Positions 16,902 through 24,181 of a DNA stretch of 64,000 nt are shown here, piece after piece; position 1 is the first letter of the stretch, and each line of letters begins with the position of its first letter. The position numbers and the translations under genes were made by a program. The stretch spans positions 55,333 through 119,332 of the forward strand of contig NZ_FQXD01000013.1 in the NCBI RefSeq assembly GCF_900129865.1. Reading direction: 5' to 3'. Origin of the DNA: Virgibacillus chiguensis (lineage in GTDB: Bacteria > Bacillota > Bacilli > Bacillales > Amphibacillaceae). The notes under the pieces were generated by a model, which did not search any database, was not told where the DNA came from, and saw only the letters and a program-made list of their open reading frames with translations.

Positions 16902-17435
16902 TTATTTTGAATTTTTCATTTCTTTAATGATGTTATTAATGGTGTTGTCGTAGTCGTCTTCAGTAGTCGTTGAATTATGCAAACTTTGAATGTCATTAAT
17001 TAAGTTCGTGTTATCAGTAGAATAGATATTAAAGTATCTTGGCAAGATGGAAGCAGCAGTTTTCTCTGCCATTTGAGATGCTTTTTCTTTATCGAAATCA
17101 TCTGCCTTTTCATAGGCAATGAGTACTTCTTCATCTGTTACTAACGTAGCAGCTTCTTTAAAAGCATCTGATCTTAACATACTACGAGTAATCATATCAG
17201 CCATCTTTGTACGGTCTATACGCATGGAGTGCTGCTTTTCTTTATCATTATCAATTTGTTCTTTTGAATAACGAACATAGCCCAGTCTGTTATTTGAATC
17301 ATTATCCGCAGGAGCTTCTTTATTTGGGTCAAGTTGGTTTTGTATACGTTCTCTTTCATTTGTAGCAGTATCATTATCCATACAGCCAGTGGCTAAAAAG
17401 AGAACGGATAGACCAATGGGAATTATCCTTTTCAT
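16902..17435 (-). CDS. yutC: YhcN/YlaJ-family sporulation lipoprotein (YutC-like)
   Basis: A 177-residue lipoprotein with lipobox FLATGC (Cys18), an acidic low-complexity linker (about 20-50) and the family domain beginning LGYVRYSKEQ. Blocks such as TKMADMITRSMLRSDAFKEAATLVTDEEVLIAYEK and ILPRYFNIYSTDN, spread over about 75-145, are diagnostic for the spore YhcN/YlaJ family. Members are made in the forespore and found in spore membranes. The position between lytH and yutD matches yutC of B. subtilis. Confidence 0.85.
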   Translation of the reverse strand: MKRIIPIGLSVLFLATGCMDNDTATNERERIQNQLDPNKEAPADNDSNNRLGYVRYSKEQIDNDKEKQHSMRIDRTKMADMITRSMLRSDAFKEAATLVTDEEVLIAYEKADDFDKEKASQMAEKTAASILPRYFNIYSTDNTNLINDIQSLHNSTTTEDDYDNTINNIIKEMKNSK

Positions 17436-17569
17436 TGTTTACCCTCCATTCTTTTAAAAGATCATTATTAGTTTGTTTATTCTAACGGAAATCATAACTG
17501 TTTTTTTCTGGAGCGTTTAGGTAAAAGGTGTTAAACTGAGAAGATACCGATGTTAAAGGGGAATCGAGT

Positions 17570-17845
17570 ATGGTTGAACTATTTGGAAAAACATATGAGT
17601 TGATTGAAGATCATAAAGCTGGGTTTCAGGAAAGTGTTGTAAAGGAGAGGTATTCTGATATTTTAGCTAAATATGATTATATTGTTGGTGATTGGGGATA
17701 TGATCAATTACGGCTAAAAGGTTTTTATGATAATAGGCACGTGAAAGTTCCAGTAGATACTAAAATTGATACATTGGATGATTACCTATATGAGTATTGT
17801 AATTTTGGTTGCGCTTATTTTGTATTAAAAAAAATGGAGCAGTAG
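17570..17845 (+). CDS. yutD: YutD-family protein (DUF1027)
   Basis: A 91-residue small acidic protein with the YutD core: YELIEDHKAGF, KERYSDILAKYDYIVGDWGYDQLRLKGFY spread over about 27-55, and the end YEYCNFGCAYFVL with a C-x3-C pair (Cys79, Cys83). Function is not established. GGGGAATC precedes the ATG. Its stop codon lies inside the stem of a bidirectional terminator shared with the opposing gene. Confidence 0.88.
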   Translation: MVELFGKTYELIEDHKAGFQESVVKERYSDILAKYDYIVGDWGYDQLRLKGFYDNRHVKVPVDTKIDTLDDYLYEYCNFGCAYFVLKKMEQ

Positions 17846-17870
17846 TAAAAGCCTCTCTACTGCTCTTTTT
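17837..17870. terminator. Bidirectional terminator containing both stop codons
   Basis: GAGCAGTAG (17837-17845) pairs with CTACTGCTC (17857-17865) around an 11-nt loop, followed by TTTTT on the plus strand. The TAG of yutD (17843-17845) and the TAG of the opposing gene (complement of 17857-17859) pair with each other at the top of the stem. Confidence 0.85.
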
Positions 17871-18111
17871 CATCATGAATAATATGAGAGCCTGGCGCCT
17901 TTCTAGGGACGTTTTCATGCTGTTTGCGATCTGGATAAACAAAGGCGCTATCTCTATGCTGTCCTTCTTCCCATGAAGTTGATTTCCCTTCCACAGCTGT
18001 ATCGCTATGGATAGGAGAGCCAAAAGCCCCTTCTGGAAATTCTTCGGGTATTAAACGATCATGGGAATGCTTTACATTTGAAAAGTCACTATAGTTTTTT
18101 TTCTTAACCAT
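17857..18111 (-). CDS. Small hydrophilic hypothetical protein
   Basis: An 84-residue, Pro-, Ser-, His- and Asp/Glu-rich protein beginning MVKKKNYSDFSNVKHSHDRL and containing PEEFPEGAFGSP. No membrane segment or signal peptide is evident, and it is probably largely unstructured. The minus-strand start has an AAGGTG ribosome binding site nearby. It sits between yutD and the DUF3055 gene with its own terminator, so it is probably a real gene. I recognise the EFPEGxFGSP pattern as one found in small Bacillaceae cytosolic proteins of unknown function, but cannot name a family. Confidence 0.65.
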   Translation of the reverse strand: MVKKKNYSDFSNVKHSHDRLIPEEFPEGAFGSPIHSDTAVEGKSTSWEEGQHRDSAFVYPDRKQHENVPRKAPGSHIIHDEKEQ

Positions 18112-18227
18112 GTTTTTTCACCTTCTTCATTGTAAACGCAAGTTATTATTAGTGTTACCCTATGTGTATAGCTTCTACGCTTAACAATTTAAGGTAAAAA
18201 TATATTGTAGTTATTTATACTTTTGCT

Positions 18228-18497
18228 TCACAGAATATCTTGTAAAAAGTGGCGAATCTCATCCGCCTCCATGTTGGCTTCGTTAAATGTATGTTCGATC
18301 ACACCTTTATTGTGCAAATCTTGTTTATCAATCGATAAGCATCGGTTTTTTCGCATGTTTATAATCAGCTTTTTGTTTACGTCTTCATGATCATCTAAAA
18401 TAGCTAAATCATAACGTTGTAACTGCCCCATAAAGCTGACATACCGCACATCTTTTCCTACTGTCTCATCCTTAATTACTTCATAATTTTTGCCCAT
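18228..18497 (-). CDS. DUF3055 / SAV0927-family protein
   Basis: An 89-residue cytosolic protein. The pattern DVRYVSFMGQLQRYDLAIL near 16-34, KKLIINMRKNRCLSI near 44-58 and the acidic tail VIEHTFNEANMEADEIRHFL agree with the DUF3055 family of Bacillales, whose function is unknown. Two adjacent ATGs follow GGGGGGAT; the second (18497) has the better spacing. It lies divergently from yutE, in the position where B. subtilis has a small gene between yutD and yutE. Confidence 0.8.
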   Translation of the reverse strand: MGKNYEVIKDETVGKDVRYVSFMGQLQRYDLAILDDHEDVNKKLIINMRKNRCLSIDKQDLHNKGVIEHTFNEANMEADEIRHFLQDIL

Positions 18498-18607
18498 CAT
18501 ATCCCCCCATTTTAAAAATAATATTTTCCCAACTATATCATGTTTTACTTCATATTCCTACAGAATATGGTATGATAAAATTGTAATTCTTGATGGAGGG
18601 GTGACCA

Positions 18608-19060
18608 ATGTATTTTGTTGATCGAGAGAAGCTGGAGTCGATTTTACAGTATATGGATCAGTTAAATGGTATATTGGAAATGGACCGTCTACACTCTTTA
18701 GAAGAAAAGTTAAGCTTGGAACGAGCAGTACATGTTTACATTGAGTCTGTACTTGATGTAGGAAATATGATGATTGACGGATTTATTATGCGTGATCCAG
18801 GTAGTTACCACGATATTATTGACATTTTATTGGACGAAAAGGTACTGCCAACTGAACAGGAGCGTGCATATAAAGAATTAATTACGCTAAGGAGAATGTT
18901 GATTTCCGACTATGCGCAAGTGGATCATAAAAAAATGGTTCAAGTAATGCAAACCTATCTTAAAGATTACAAACAGTTTGCAACATATATTCGCAAATAT
19001 ATTAATGAAGAACATCAGCAAGTTACTCACGCGTTTTCAAATGATACTTCAAAACAATAA
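18608..19060 (+). CDS. yutE: YutE-like HEPN (DUF86) protein
   Basis: A 150-residue all-helical protein of the DUF86/HepT-like HEPN group, homologous to B. subtilis YutE. Helix 2 has LERAVHVYIESVLDVGNMMID, spread over about 37-57, and the region corresponding to the HEPN ribonuclease motif R-N-x-L-V-H-x-Y reads RRMLISDY at about 98-105. The catalytic histidine is a serine here, so ribonuclease activity is unlikely. No MNT-type nucleotidyltransferase antitoxin is adjacent; the neighbours are housekeeping yut genes. The protein is best described as a domesticated, probably non-toxic HEPN protein of unknown role. GGAGGGGTG precedes the ATG. Confidence 0.82.
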   Translation: MYFVDREKLESILQYMDQLNGILEMDRLHSLEEKLSLERAVHVYIESVLDVGNMMIDGFIMRDPGSYHDIIDILLDEKVLPTEQERAYKELITLRRMLISDYAQVDHKKMVQVMQTYLKDYKQFATYIRKYINEEHQQVTHAFSNDTSKQ

Positions 19061-19165
19061 ACGAATTAATAAACAGCTAGTGTGTTGTTTATTAGCACGA
19101 TGGAAAAGTAAAAACATTAGTATAAAGAAAGCGTCTATTTAATAATGAGGAGAGTACTAACTACC

Positions 19166-19942
19166 ATGACTAAAGCATATCAAGGCTATTTAATCGATTT
19201 AGACGGAACAATGTATCAAGGAGATGAAGCTATTCCGTTTGCGTCTGATTTTGTAAAAGCATTACAGGAAAAACAACTCCCTTATGTTTTTGTAACGAAT
19301 AATTCTTCCAAAACACAGCAAGATGTAGCGATGAAACTTAAAAAGTTAGATATTCCAGCAGAACCTAAGCAAATTGTTACTACAAGTTTAGCCACTGCTT
19401 CTTATATTACAGAAAATTACGGACAATCTCGTTGTTACGTTATTGGTGAAGAAGGGATACATAAAGCATTACAGGAAGAAGGGCATACCATTACAGAAAC
19501 GGAAAATTGCGACGTCGTTGTTATAGGAATTGACCGTAATATTACGTACGAAAAGCTGGCTAAAGCTAGCATAGCCGTTCGTAACGGTGCAACATTCATT
19601 TCGACAAATGGCGACAAGGCTATTCCTAACGAACGTGGTTTATTACCAGGAAATGGGTCTTTAACGGCTGTTATTTCTATTTGTACTGGTGTTGATCCTG
19701 TGTTCATCGGCAAGCCTGAGGCAGTTATTATGAAAGAAGCATTGCACGTGCTCGGTTTAAAAGCAGATGAGGCATTAATGGTTGGAGATAATTATGCAAC
19801 AGACATTCAGGCGGGCATCCAAGCAGGTATAGATACCTTAATGGTTTTTACAGGGGTGACGCCATTTTTAGAGTATGAACAACTACCTGTTAAACCTACT
19901 CATTATGTACACAATCTCAAAGAATGGTTGGAAAAGCTATAA
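19166..19942 (+). CDS. yutF: HAD-superfamily IIA hydrolase, YutF (NagD-like)
   Basis: A 258-residue haloacid dehalogenase-type phosphatase. Motif I is LIDLDGTMYQG with the two aspartates near 10-12, motif II is VTNNSS near 42-47, motif III includes the lysine in IGKPE and motif IV is MVGDNYATDI. A C2-type cap lies between motifs II and III as in NagD and 4-nitrophenyl phosphatases. It probably hydrolyses small phosphate esters or nucleotides. The start is ATG 19166, since GAGGAGAG (19147-19154) is the only plausible ribosome binding site and would lie inside the longer frame. Order yutE-yutF is conserved with B. subtilis. Confidence 0.88.
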   Translation: MTKAYQGYLIDLDGTMYQGDEAIPFASDFVKALQEKQLPYVFVTNNSSKTQQDVAMKLKKLDIPAEPKQIVTTSLATASYITENYGQSRCYVIGEEGIHKALQEEGHTITETENCDVVVIGIDRNITYEKLAKASIAVRNGATFISTNGDKAIPNERGLLPGNGSLTAVISICTGVDPVFIGKPEAVIMKEALHVLGLKADEALMVGDNYATDIQAGIQAGIDTLMVFTGVTPFLEYEQLPVKPTHYVHNLKEWLEKL

Positions 19943-19994
19943 TCGTAGAAAAAGCTCGTTTAATAAATTCCAGCTATTTTTAGATAGAAATATG

Positions 19995-20030
19995 GCGAGC
20001 CTTCGAAACGCTGTTAGCTTGGAGGCTCGC
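19995..20030. terminator. Hairpin between convergent yutF and yutG
   Basis: GCGAGCCT (19995-20002) pairs with AGGCTCGC (20023-20030). The T-run is weak, so termination is likely but not certain. Confidence 0.5.
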
Positions 20031-20116
20031 TAATTTCCATGTAGACCTATCAATCTTGGTTTACGTTGGTAAAAATACTACGCTTACTATATTTATTACT
20101 GCAATGTGATTATGAT

Positions 20117-20629
20117 TTAATCATCAAGCAGTATATCTTCACCCGTTCCATGCGCCAAACGGCTGGAGGCCGCTGCTGCAATAGCCCCTACAATATCATC
20201 TAAAAAAGTATGGCATTCTCTAGTAGATTTATCATTTAATTTTTTTAAGATACCTGGCTTTTGTTTGTCAATATATCCATAATTAGTAAATCCAATGGAA
20301 CCATAAACATTGACAATAGATAATGCAATTACTTCGTCAACACCATATAAACTTTCATCTGTATCAATTGTTCTTTGTAAAGGCTGCTCCAATTGTTTTT
20401 TTTCTGCTAGAACATCTAATTGAATTCCAGTTAAAATGGCATTTTGCACTTCTCGTTTTTTAAGTACACGGTCAACATTATGCCTGCATACATCAAGTGT
20501 TAAATTCTCGTGATATTTAGATTGCAAGTAATATACCAGTTCTGCAATGTCATCTAAAGATACGCCTCGTTCCGTTAACCACTGTCTGGCTTTCTCTTCT
20601 AACTCACTTCGATCTGTTTTTGCATCCAT
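20117..20629 (-). CDS. yutG: PgpA-related protein YutG
   Basis: A 170-residue protein of the phosphatidylglycerophosphatase A-like family without membrane helices, as in the low-GC Firmicute branch. It shows ERGVSLDDIAELVYYLQSKYHENLT (about 19-43) and the helix ending TNYGYIDKQKPGILKKLND; the acidic active-site residues are in FLDDIVGAIAAAASSRLAHG near 142-161. B. subtilis YutG is its positional counterpart next to yutF and yutH. Enzymatic activity of the Firmicute proteins on phosphatidylglycerophosphate is not settled. Confidence 0.8.
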   Translation of the reverse strand: MDAKTDRSELEEKARQWLTERGVSLDDIAELVYYLQSKYHENLTLDVCRHNVDRVLKKREVQNAILTGIQLDVLAEKKQLEQPLQRTIDTDESLYGVDEVIALSIVNVYGSIGFTNYGYIDKQKPGILKKLNDKSTRECHTFLDDIVGAIAAAASSRLAHGTGEDILLDD

Positions 20630-20707
20630 TTTTAAATCATCCTTTCTAATTTTAGTTAAAATTAGCTAACCTAGATCATAAACTGTTATAAAAAGCATAT
20701 GCCTTTC

Positions 20708-20740
20708 TTAAGAGATAAGAAAGTATAAAATTTGATGCTA
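20708..20740 (+). repeat. Possible fragment of the AT-rich dispersed repeat
   Basis: AGAAAGTATAAAATTTGATGCTATGG resembles the start of the AT-rich repeat and directly adjoins the GC-rich repeat copy at 20758. Confidence 0.35.
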
Positions 20741-20757
20741 TGGCGTAACCAAATAAC

Positions 20758-20947
20758 CGAATGGGCCCCGTCCGGGTTCAGCGCCCATCAACTAGGCGAC
20801 TTCGCGAAATCGCCCTACGATAAGTCATCATCGGTTCGTTCTAAATTGCCGGAGGGCGCCGGCATACTCCTGTTGCAGGAGCATGATTCCTAAAACTTTC
20901 GTTGATTCGTTCCAGTCGCTGCGTTGCTAACAGGGCGCCCCGAGCCT
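20758..20947 (+). repeat. GC-rich dispersed repeat, copy A
   Basis: About 190 bp with clearly higher GC than its surroundings, placed between yutG and yutH. Positions 20846-20879 (34 nt) are identical to the complement of 61714-61747, and 20896-20914 (19 nt) to the complement of 61680-61698. It contains several self-complementary parts: CTCCTG-TTG-CAGGAG, GGCGA...TCGCC and GCCGG...CCGGC. No convincing open frame runs through it. Confidence 0.85.
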
Positions 20948-21046
20948 TTGTTCTACTATAGAAAAAATAACACATTAATCATATCAACTGTGTCTTTCTG
21001 AACGAACAAATTGCTTTATAGAAAGCCCAGTGAAGGAGGTATACAT

Positions 21047-22018
21047 GTGCAGGTTAGTGATTGGCTTTATGAGAACTATAAAATTCATCCAGAAACGAAA
21101 CGATGGATTGCGGGTAAGGAATGTTATCAAGCGAGTCAATATGTATATTTTATCACTTCTATCGATAACAATGAAATTATACATATGGAACAAGCGGTAG
21201 TTGCTTACTATTTAGCAGAAAACGGCTATTCACATATGGCTATTCCAATCCCTAATCACCAAGGGGGTTGGCTAACGTCTTACGAAGATGTAAGCTATAT
21301 GGTAGTTAAAGGGCTTGCTTCAAGAACTGAAACCCAAGCTACTAACGGTTCCCTATTAGCGCAATTTCATCAAATTGGTAGCCTATATCATTATGAACCA
21401 CAAGCAATTTCCAGTTATGGACAGTGGAAGCAATTATGGATAGATAAATTAAGCTGGATAGAAAGCAATGTTGAAAAAGCAGCTCAAGCAGGAGCAACGA
21501 ATTATTATCGTTTAGTTATGGATATCCTCCCATATCTTATTGGCCTTAGTGAAAATGCAATTCAGTACATTGGTGAAAGTGAGCAAGAATTACGCTATCA
21601 TGAATCAGATCAAGGCACGATATCCTTTCGTCGGTATATAAATCAATTGCAACAACCTCTAATGTGGCCGATGGAGTTAGTATATGACCATCCAGCACGG
21701 GATATTGCTGAGTTTTTACGACAACTATTTCTTCAACCTCATCCAGATGAAGCTGTTATCCACTTTTTGCAAGATTATCAAAAAAACCGGCCTGTTTCCA
21801 TCTTTTTCTGGAGGTTAGTGTATGCAAGGCTGTTGTTTCCAATTCATTTATACGATTGTTTAGAGCAAAATTTATCCACAGTTCAGGATAAAGGGTACGA
21901 ACAATTAAAAGATTTAGTACAGCTTCAAGATAGGTATGAAGCAAATGTTAGTCGGTTTTTTGAGTGGGCAGAACTTGACTGTGATTTTTTACAGGTACCT
22001 ATGTTAGACTGGTTGTGA
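21047..22018 (+). CDS. yutH: Spore coat-associated protein YutH
   Basis: A 323-residue protein with a degenerate protein/aminoglycoside kinase-like fold as in the CotS/YutH/YsxE group of spore proteins. Visible regions include AVVAYYLAENGYSHMAIPIPNHQGGW (about 45-70), ASLLAQ-type helix GSLLAQFHQIG, and the DHPARDIAEFLRQ block near 215-227 in place of a catalytic loop. In B. subtilis YutH is a coat protein. The GTG at 21047 is chosen because GAAGGAGGT (21032-21040) is correctly spaced. The ATG at 21045 is in another frame. Confidence 0.82.
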   Translation: MQVSDWLYENYKIHPETKRWIAGKECYQASQYVYFITSIDNNEIIHMEQAVVAYYLAENGYSHMAIPIPNHQGGWLTSYEDVSYMVVKGLASRTETQATNGSLLAQFHQIGSLYHYEPQAISSYGQWKQLWIDKLSWIESNVEKAAQAGATNYYRLVMDILPYLIGLSENAIQYIGESEQELRYHESDQGTISFRRYINQLQQPLMWPMELVYDHPARDIAEFLRQLFLQPHPDEAVIHFLQDYQKNRPVSIFFWRLVYARLLFPIHLYDCLEQNLSTVQDKGYEQLKDLVQLQDRYEANVSRFFEWAELDCDFLQVPMLDWL

Positions 22019-22090
22019 CAGATTCATGATAAAAGCATCCTGTATATAGGTACTGCAAGACTTCCTCTATGTGTTCACAAAACGAGGGGT

Positions 22091-22224
22091 GGGGATGAAA
22101 CTATCCCCATTGATTGTTTGATTTTATCTACTAGCCGAGAATACTATTGGCTTGGTTAGGGTTACGGAATAGCTTGGTACATCAGAGAAACTGGTGTATT
22201 TGGTGTATGCCACCAAATATCCAG
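22091..22224 (+). promoter_or_regulatory. Structured leader upstream of the 2-hydroxyacid dehydrogenase gene
   Basis: Two hairpins can be drawn: GGGGAT-GAAACT-ATCCCC (22091-22108) and ATTTGGTG-TATGC-CACCAAAT (22198-22218), the latter extended by CTGG/CCAG. The first may end yutH. The second lies about 60 bp before the GTG start. It does not match a known riboswitch class or a T-box that I can recognise. Confidence 0.3.
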
Positions 22225-22283
22225 TAGCTTTTAGTCGAGAGGTTCTAGAGAGAAGATGTTCCAGATGTATTGGAGGAGAAAGA

Positions 22284-23252
22284 GTGAAAAAGCCATATGT
22301 ATACGTAACCAGAAAAATTCCGGCTGCATTGTTAGCGCCATATAAGGATGATTTTACTTTTAACTATTGGGAAAGAGAAGAAACTTCCGTGCCTAGAGAA
22401 GAATTAACTAAACAAATAAAGAAAGCTGATGCTCTTATTTGTATGGTGGGCGATGCTATTGATAAATCTATATTAGAAGAAGCGAACCAACTAAAAATTA
22501 TTGCTAATTTGGCTGTAGGGTATGATAACATTGATTTAGAAGCGGCTAAGTCAAAAGACATCGTTGTGACCAATACACCAGATGTTTTAACGGAGACAAC
22601 TGCCGATTTAGGGTTTGCTTTACTTTTAGCTACCGCAAGACGGTTAATGGAGGCTAATGACTATATTAGGCAAGGTAAATGGAAAGAATGGTCCCCTTAC
22701 TTATTAGCTGGTGCTGATGTACATCAAAAAACAATTGGTATTGTCGGAATGGGGAGAATTGGCAGAGCGTTAGCCAGAAGAGCGCAAGGTTTTGGAATGA
22801 AAATTATGTATCACAACCGTTCTAGAAATTTAGTAGCAGAAAGCGAGTTAGGGACCACATATGCTAGCTTTTCTGATTTATTAAAAACGGCCGATTTTGT
22901 TGTGTCTGTTGTACCATTGTCAAGTGAAACTGAAAATATGTTCGACAGTCAAGCTTTTCAATTAATGAAAAAAGATGCTCTGTTTATTAATATTTCTAGA
23001 GGGGGAGTAGTGAATGAAGAAGCACTATTGCAAGCCCTGCAAAATGGAGACATTCAAGCGGCTGGCTTAGACGTTTTTAAAGAGGAACCAATTTCAAAAG
23101 ATCATCCTCTGTTACAATTACCAAATGTTGTTGCATTGCCACATATCGGTTCAGCAAGTATGGAAACGAGAACAAGCATGTGGAACCTTAGCTTAGAAAA
23201 TGTTGCTGCTGTACTGCGTGGGAGTGCACCAAAAACGCCTGTATCTCAGTAA
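22284..23252 (+). CDS. D-2-hydroxyacid dehydrogenase (glyoxylate/hydroxypyruvate reductase-like)
   Basis: A 322-residue NAD(P)-dependent dehydrogenase of the D-isomer family. The Rossmann motif GIVGMGRIGRALARRAQGFGM near 153-173 binds the cofactor. The catalytic residues appear as arginine in INISRGG, glutamate in DVFKEEPI and histidine in LPHIGSAS. It resembles the GyaR/YvcT type acting on glyoxylate or hydroxypyruvate rather than D-lactate dehydrogenase. GTG 22284 is preceded by GGAGGAGAAA; the 30 codons upstream in frame do not look coding. A perfect stem terminator follows. Confidence 0.87.
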   Translation: MKKPYVYVTRKIPAALLAPYKDDFTFNYWEREETSVPREELTKQIKKADALICMVGDAIDKSILEEANQLKIIANLAVGYDNIDLEAAKSKDIVVTNTPDVLTETTADLGFALLLATARRLMEANDYIRQGKWKEWSPYLLAGADVHQKTIGIVGMGRIGRALARRAQGFGMKIMYHNRSRNLVAESELGTTYASFSDLLKTADFVVSVVPLSSETENMFDSQAFQLMKKDALFINISRGGVVNEEALLQALQNGDIQAAGLDVFKEEPISKDHPLLQLPNVVALPHIGSASMETRTSMWNLSLENVAAVLRGSAPKTPVSQ

Positions 23253-23267
23253 TAAACGATGGACATT

Positions 23268-23307
23268 AAACTTAGCGCTTGGACCTTCTTATCCAAGCGC
23301 TAGGTTT
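23268..23307. terminator. Terminator after the hydroxyacid dehydrogenase gene
   Basis: TTAGCGCTTGGA pairs with TCCAAGCGCTA around CCTTCTTA, flanked by AAAC and GTTT which extend the stem. Confidence 0.85.
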
Positions 23308-23464
23308 ACTATACAAAAGTATAAAGCGATGCACGTTATAGTATAAGACCATAAAGTTTTGACGAAAGTCGCGTTTTTCTAATAGTTTACAATTAGCATT
23401 TTGCCACTTGTTACAATTTAAGAAATAAGAAACCAAAGTTTCTTTTTGTACGTTATTGAAGTGT

Positions 23465-23689
23465 TTAAAATACTTGTTCGATTTCAGTGACGCCGGGAAC
23501 TTCAGCCATAAGTGCCCGTTCAATTCCTGCTTTTAAAGTAATGGTTGAGCTAGGGCAATTTCCGCAAGCACCCATGAGACGAAGAAGCACAATGCCATTT
23601 TCATCAACATCAATTAGTTCCACATCGCCACCATCACGCAGCAAGAATGGACGTAATTTATTTAATACTTCCTGTACTTGTTCATGCAT
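23465..23689 (-). CDS. yutI: Nfu-type Fe-S scaffold/carrier YutI
   Basis: A 74-residue protein consisting only of the NifU C-terminal domain. It has [19 protein letters not shown] and the Fe-S binding CGNC (Cys42, Cys45) followed by PSSTITLK. Such Nfu proteins carry [4Fe-4S] clusters to apo-enzymes; YutI of B. subtilis has this activity. It is divergent from yuzD and lies 1.6 kb from the A-type carrier at 25258, making an Fe-S assembly neighbourhood. GAAAGGAG precedes the ATG. Confidence 0.92.
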   Translation of the reverse strand: MHEQVQEVLNKLRPFLLRDGGDVELIDVDENGIVLLRLMGACGNCPSSTITLKAGIERALMAEVPGVTEIEQVF

Positions 23690-23839
23690 TATCCATCTTC
23701 TCCTTTCTTACTATTTATTATAAAACGATTATGGTAAAAAATCTATGAACATTTAACGAAGCGATAATCAATATTATTTTAACTTTGATTCGACTTTTTG
23801 TAAAATAAAAGATATCAATGTATAGAACGGAGGGTAGGG

Positions 23840-24172
23840 ATGAGTAAAATCCATATTACGGTTTACGGAGCAGAGCAGGTTTGTGCTAGTTGTGTTGGTG
23901 CTCCCAGCTCGAAAGATACGTATGAATGGCTACAAGCAGCGTTAGGGCGTAAATATGATACAGAGTTTATCATATATGAGTATGTAGATATCAAAAACCC
24001 GCCGCCTGTAGAGAAACATCAACAATTTGCGGAACGTATTATAGAGAAAGATTTATTTTATCCCGTCGTTTTTATTAATGATGAATTGGTAGTTGAAGGA
24101 ATTCCAAGGTTAAAAACAATTTACCGAGCGTTGGACCAATATGAATTGCCTTTACAACCAGCAAAGAAATGA
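23840..24172 (+). CDS. yuzD: YuzD-family thioredoxin-fold protein (DUF1462)
   Basis: A 110-residue protein with a thioredoxin-like pattern: an N-terminal strand ITVYGAEQ, a CASC motif (Cys15, Cys18), and a cis-proline-like FYPVVFINDELVVEGIPRL region near 73-92. It matches B. subtilis YuzD, which adjoins yutI. A redox or cluster-transfer role next to an Nfu gene is plausible but not demonstrated. Its stop codon lies 10 bp before dapF, so the two form an operon. Confidence 0.85.
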   Translation: MSKIHITVYGAEQVCASCVGAPSSKDTYEWLQAALGRKYDTEFIIYEYVDIKNPPPVEKHQQFAERIIEKDLFYPVVFINDELVVEGIPRLKTIYRALDQYELPLQPAKK

Positions 24173-24181
24173 GGACAGATG

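Noticed and set aside
18608..19060. HepT-type toxin of a toxin-antitoxin system
   Set aside because: The catalytic histidine is lost and there is no MNT antitoxin gene; the context is the conserved yut block.
20758..20947. tRNA or rRNA gene in the GC-rich block
   Set aside because: No acceptor stem, T-loop GTTCRANNC context or rRNA-like sequence could be placed, and the block recurs as a dispersed repeat.
22141..22283. T-box leader before the hydroxyacid dehydrogenase
   Set aside because: The conserved T-box sequence GNTGGNACCGCG and the specifier-loop architecture are missing.
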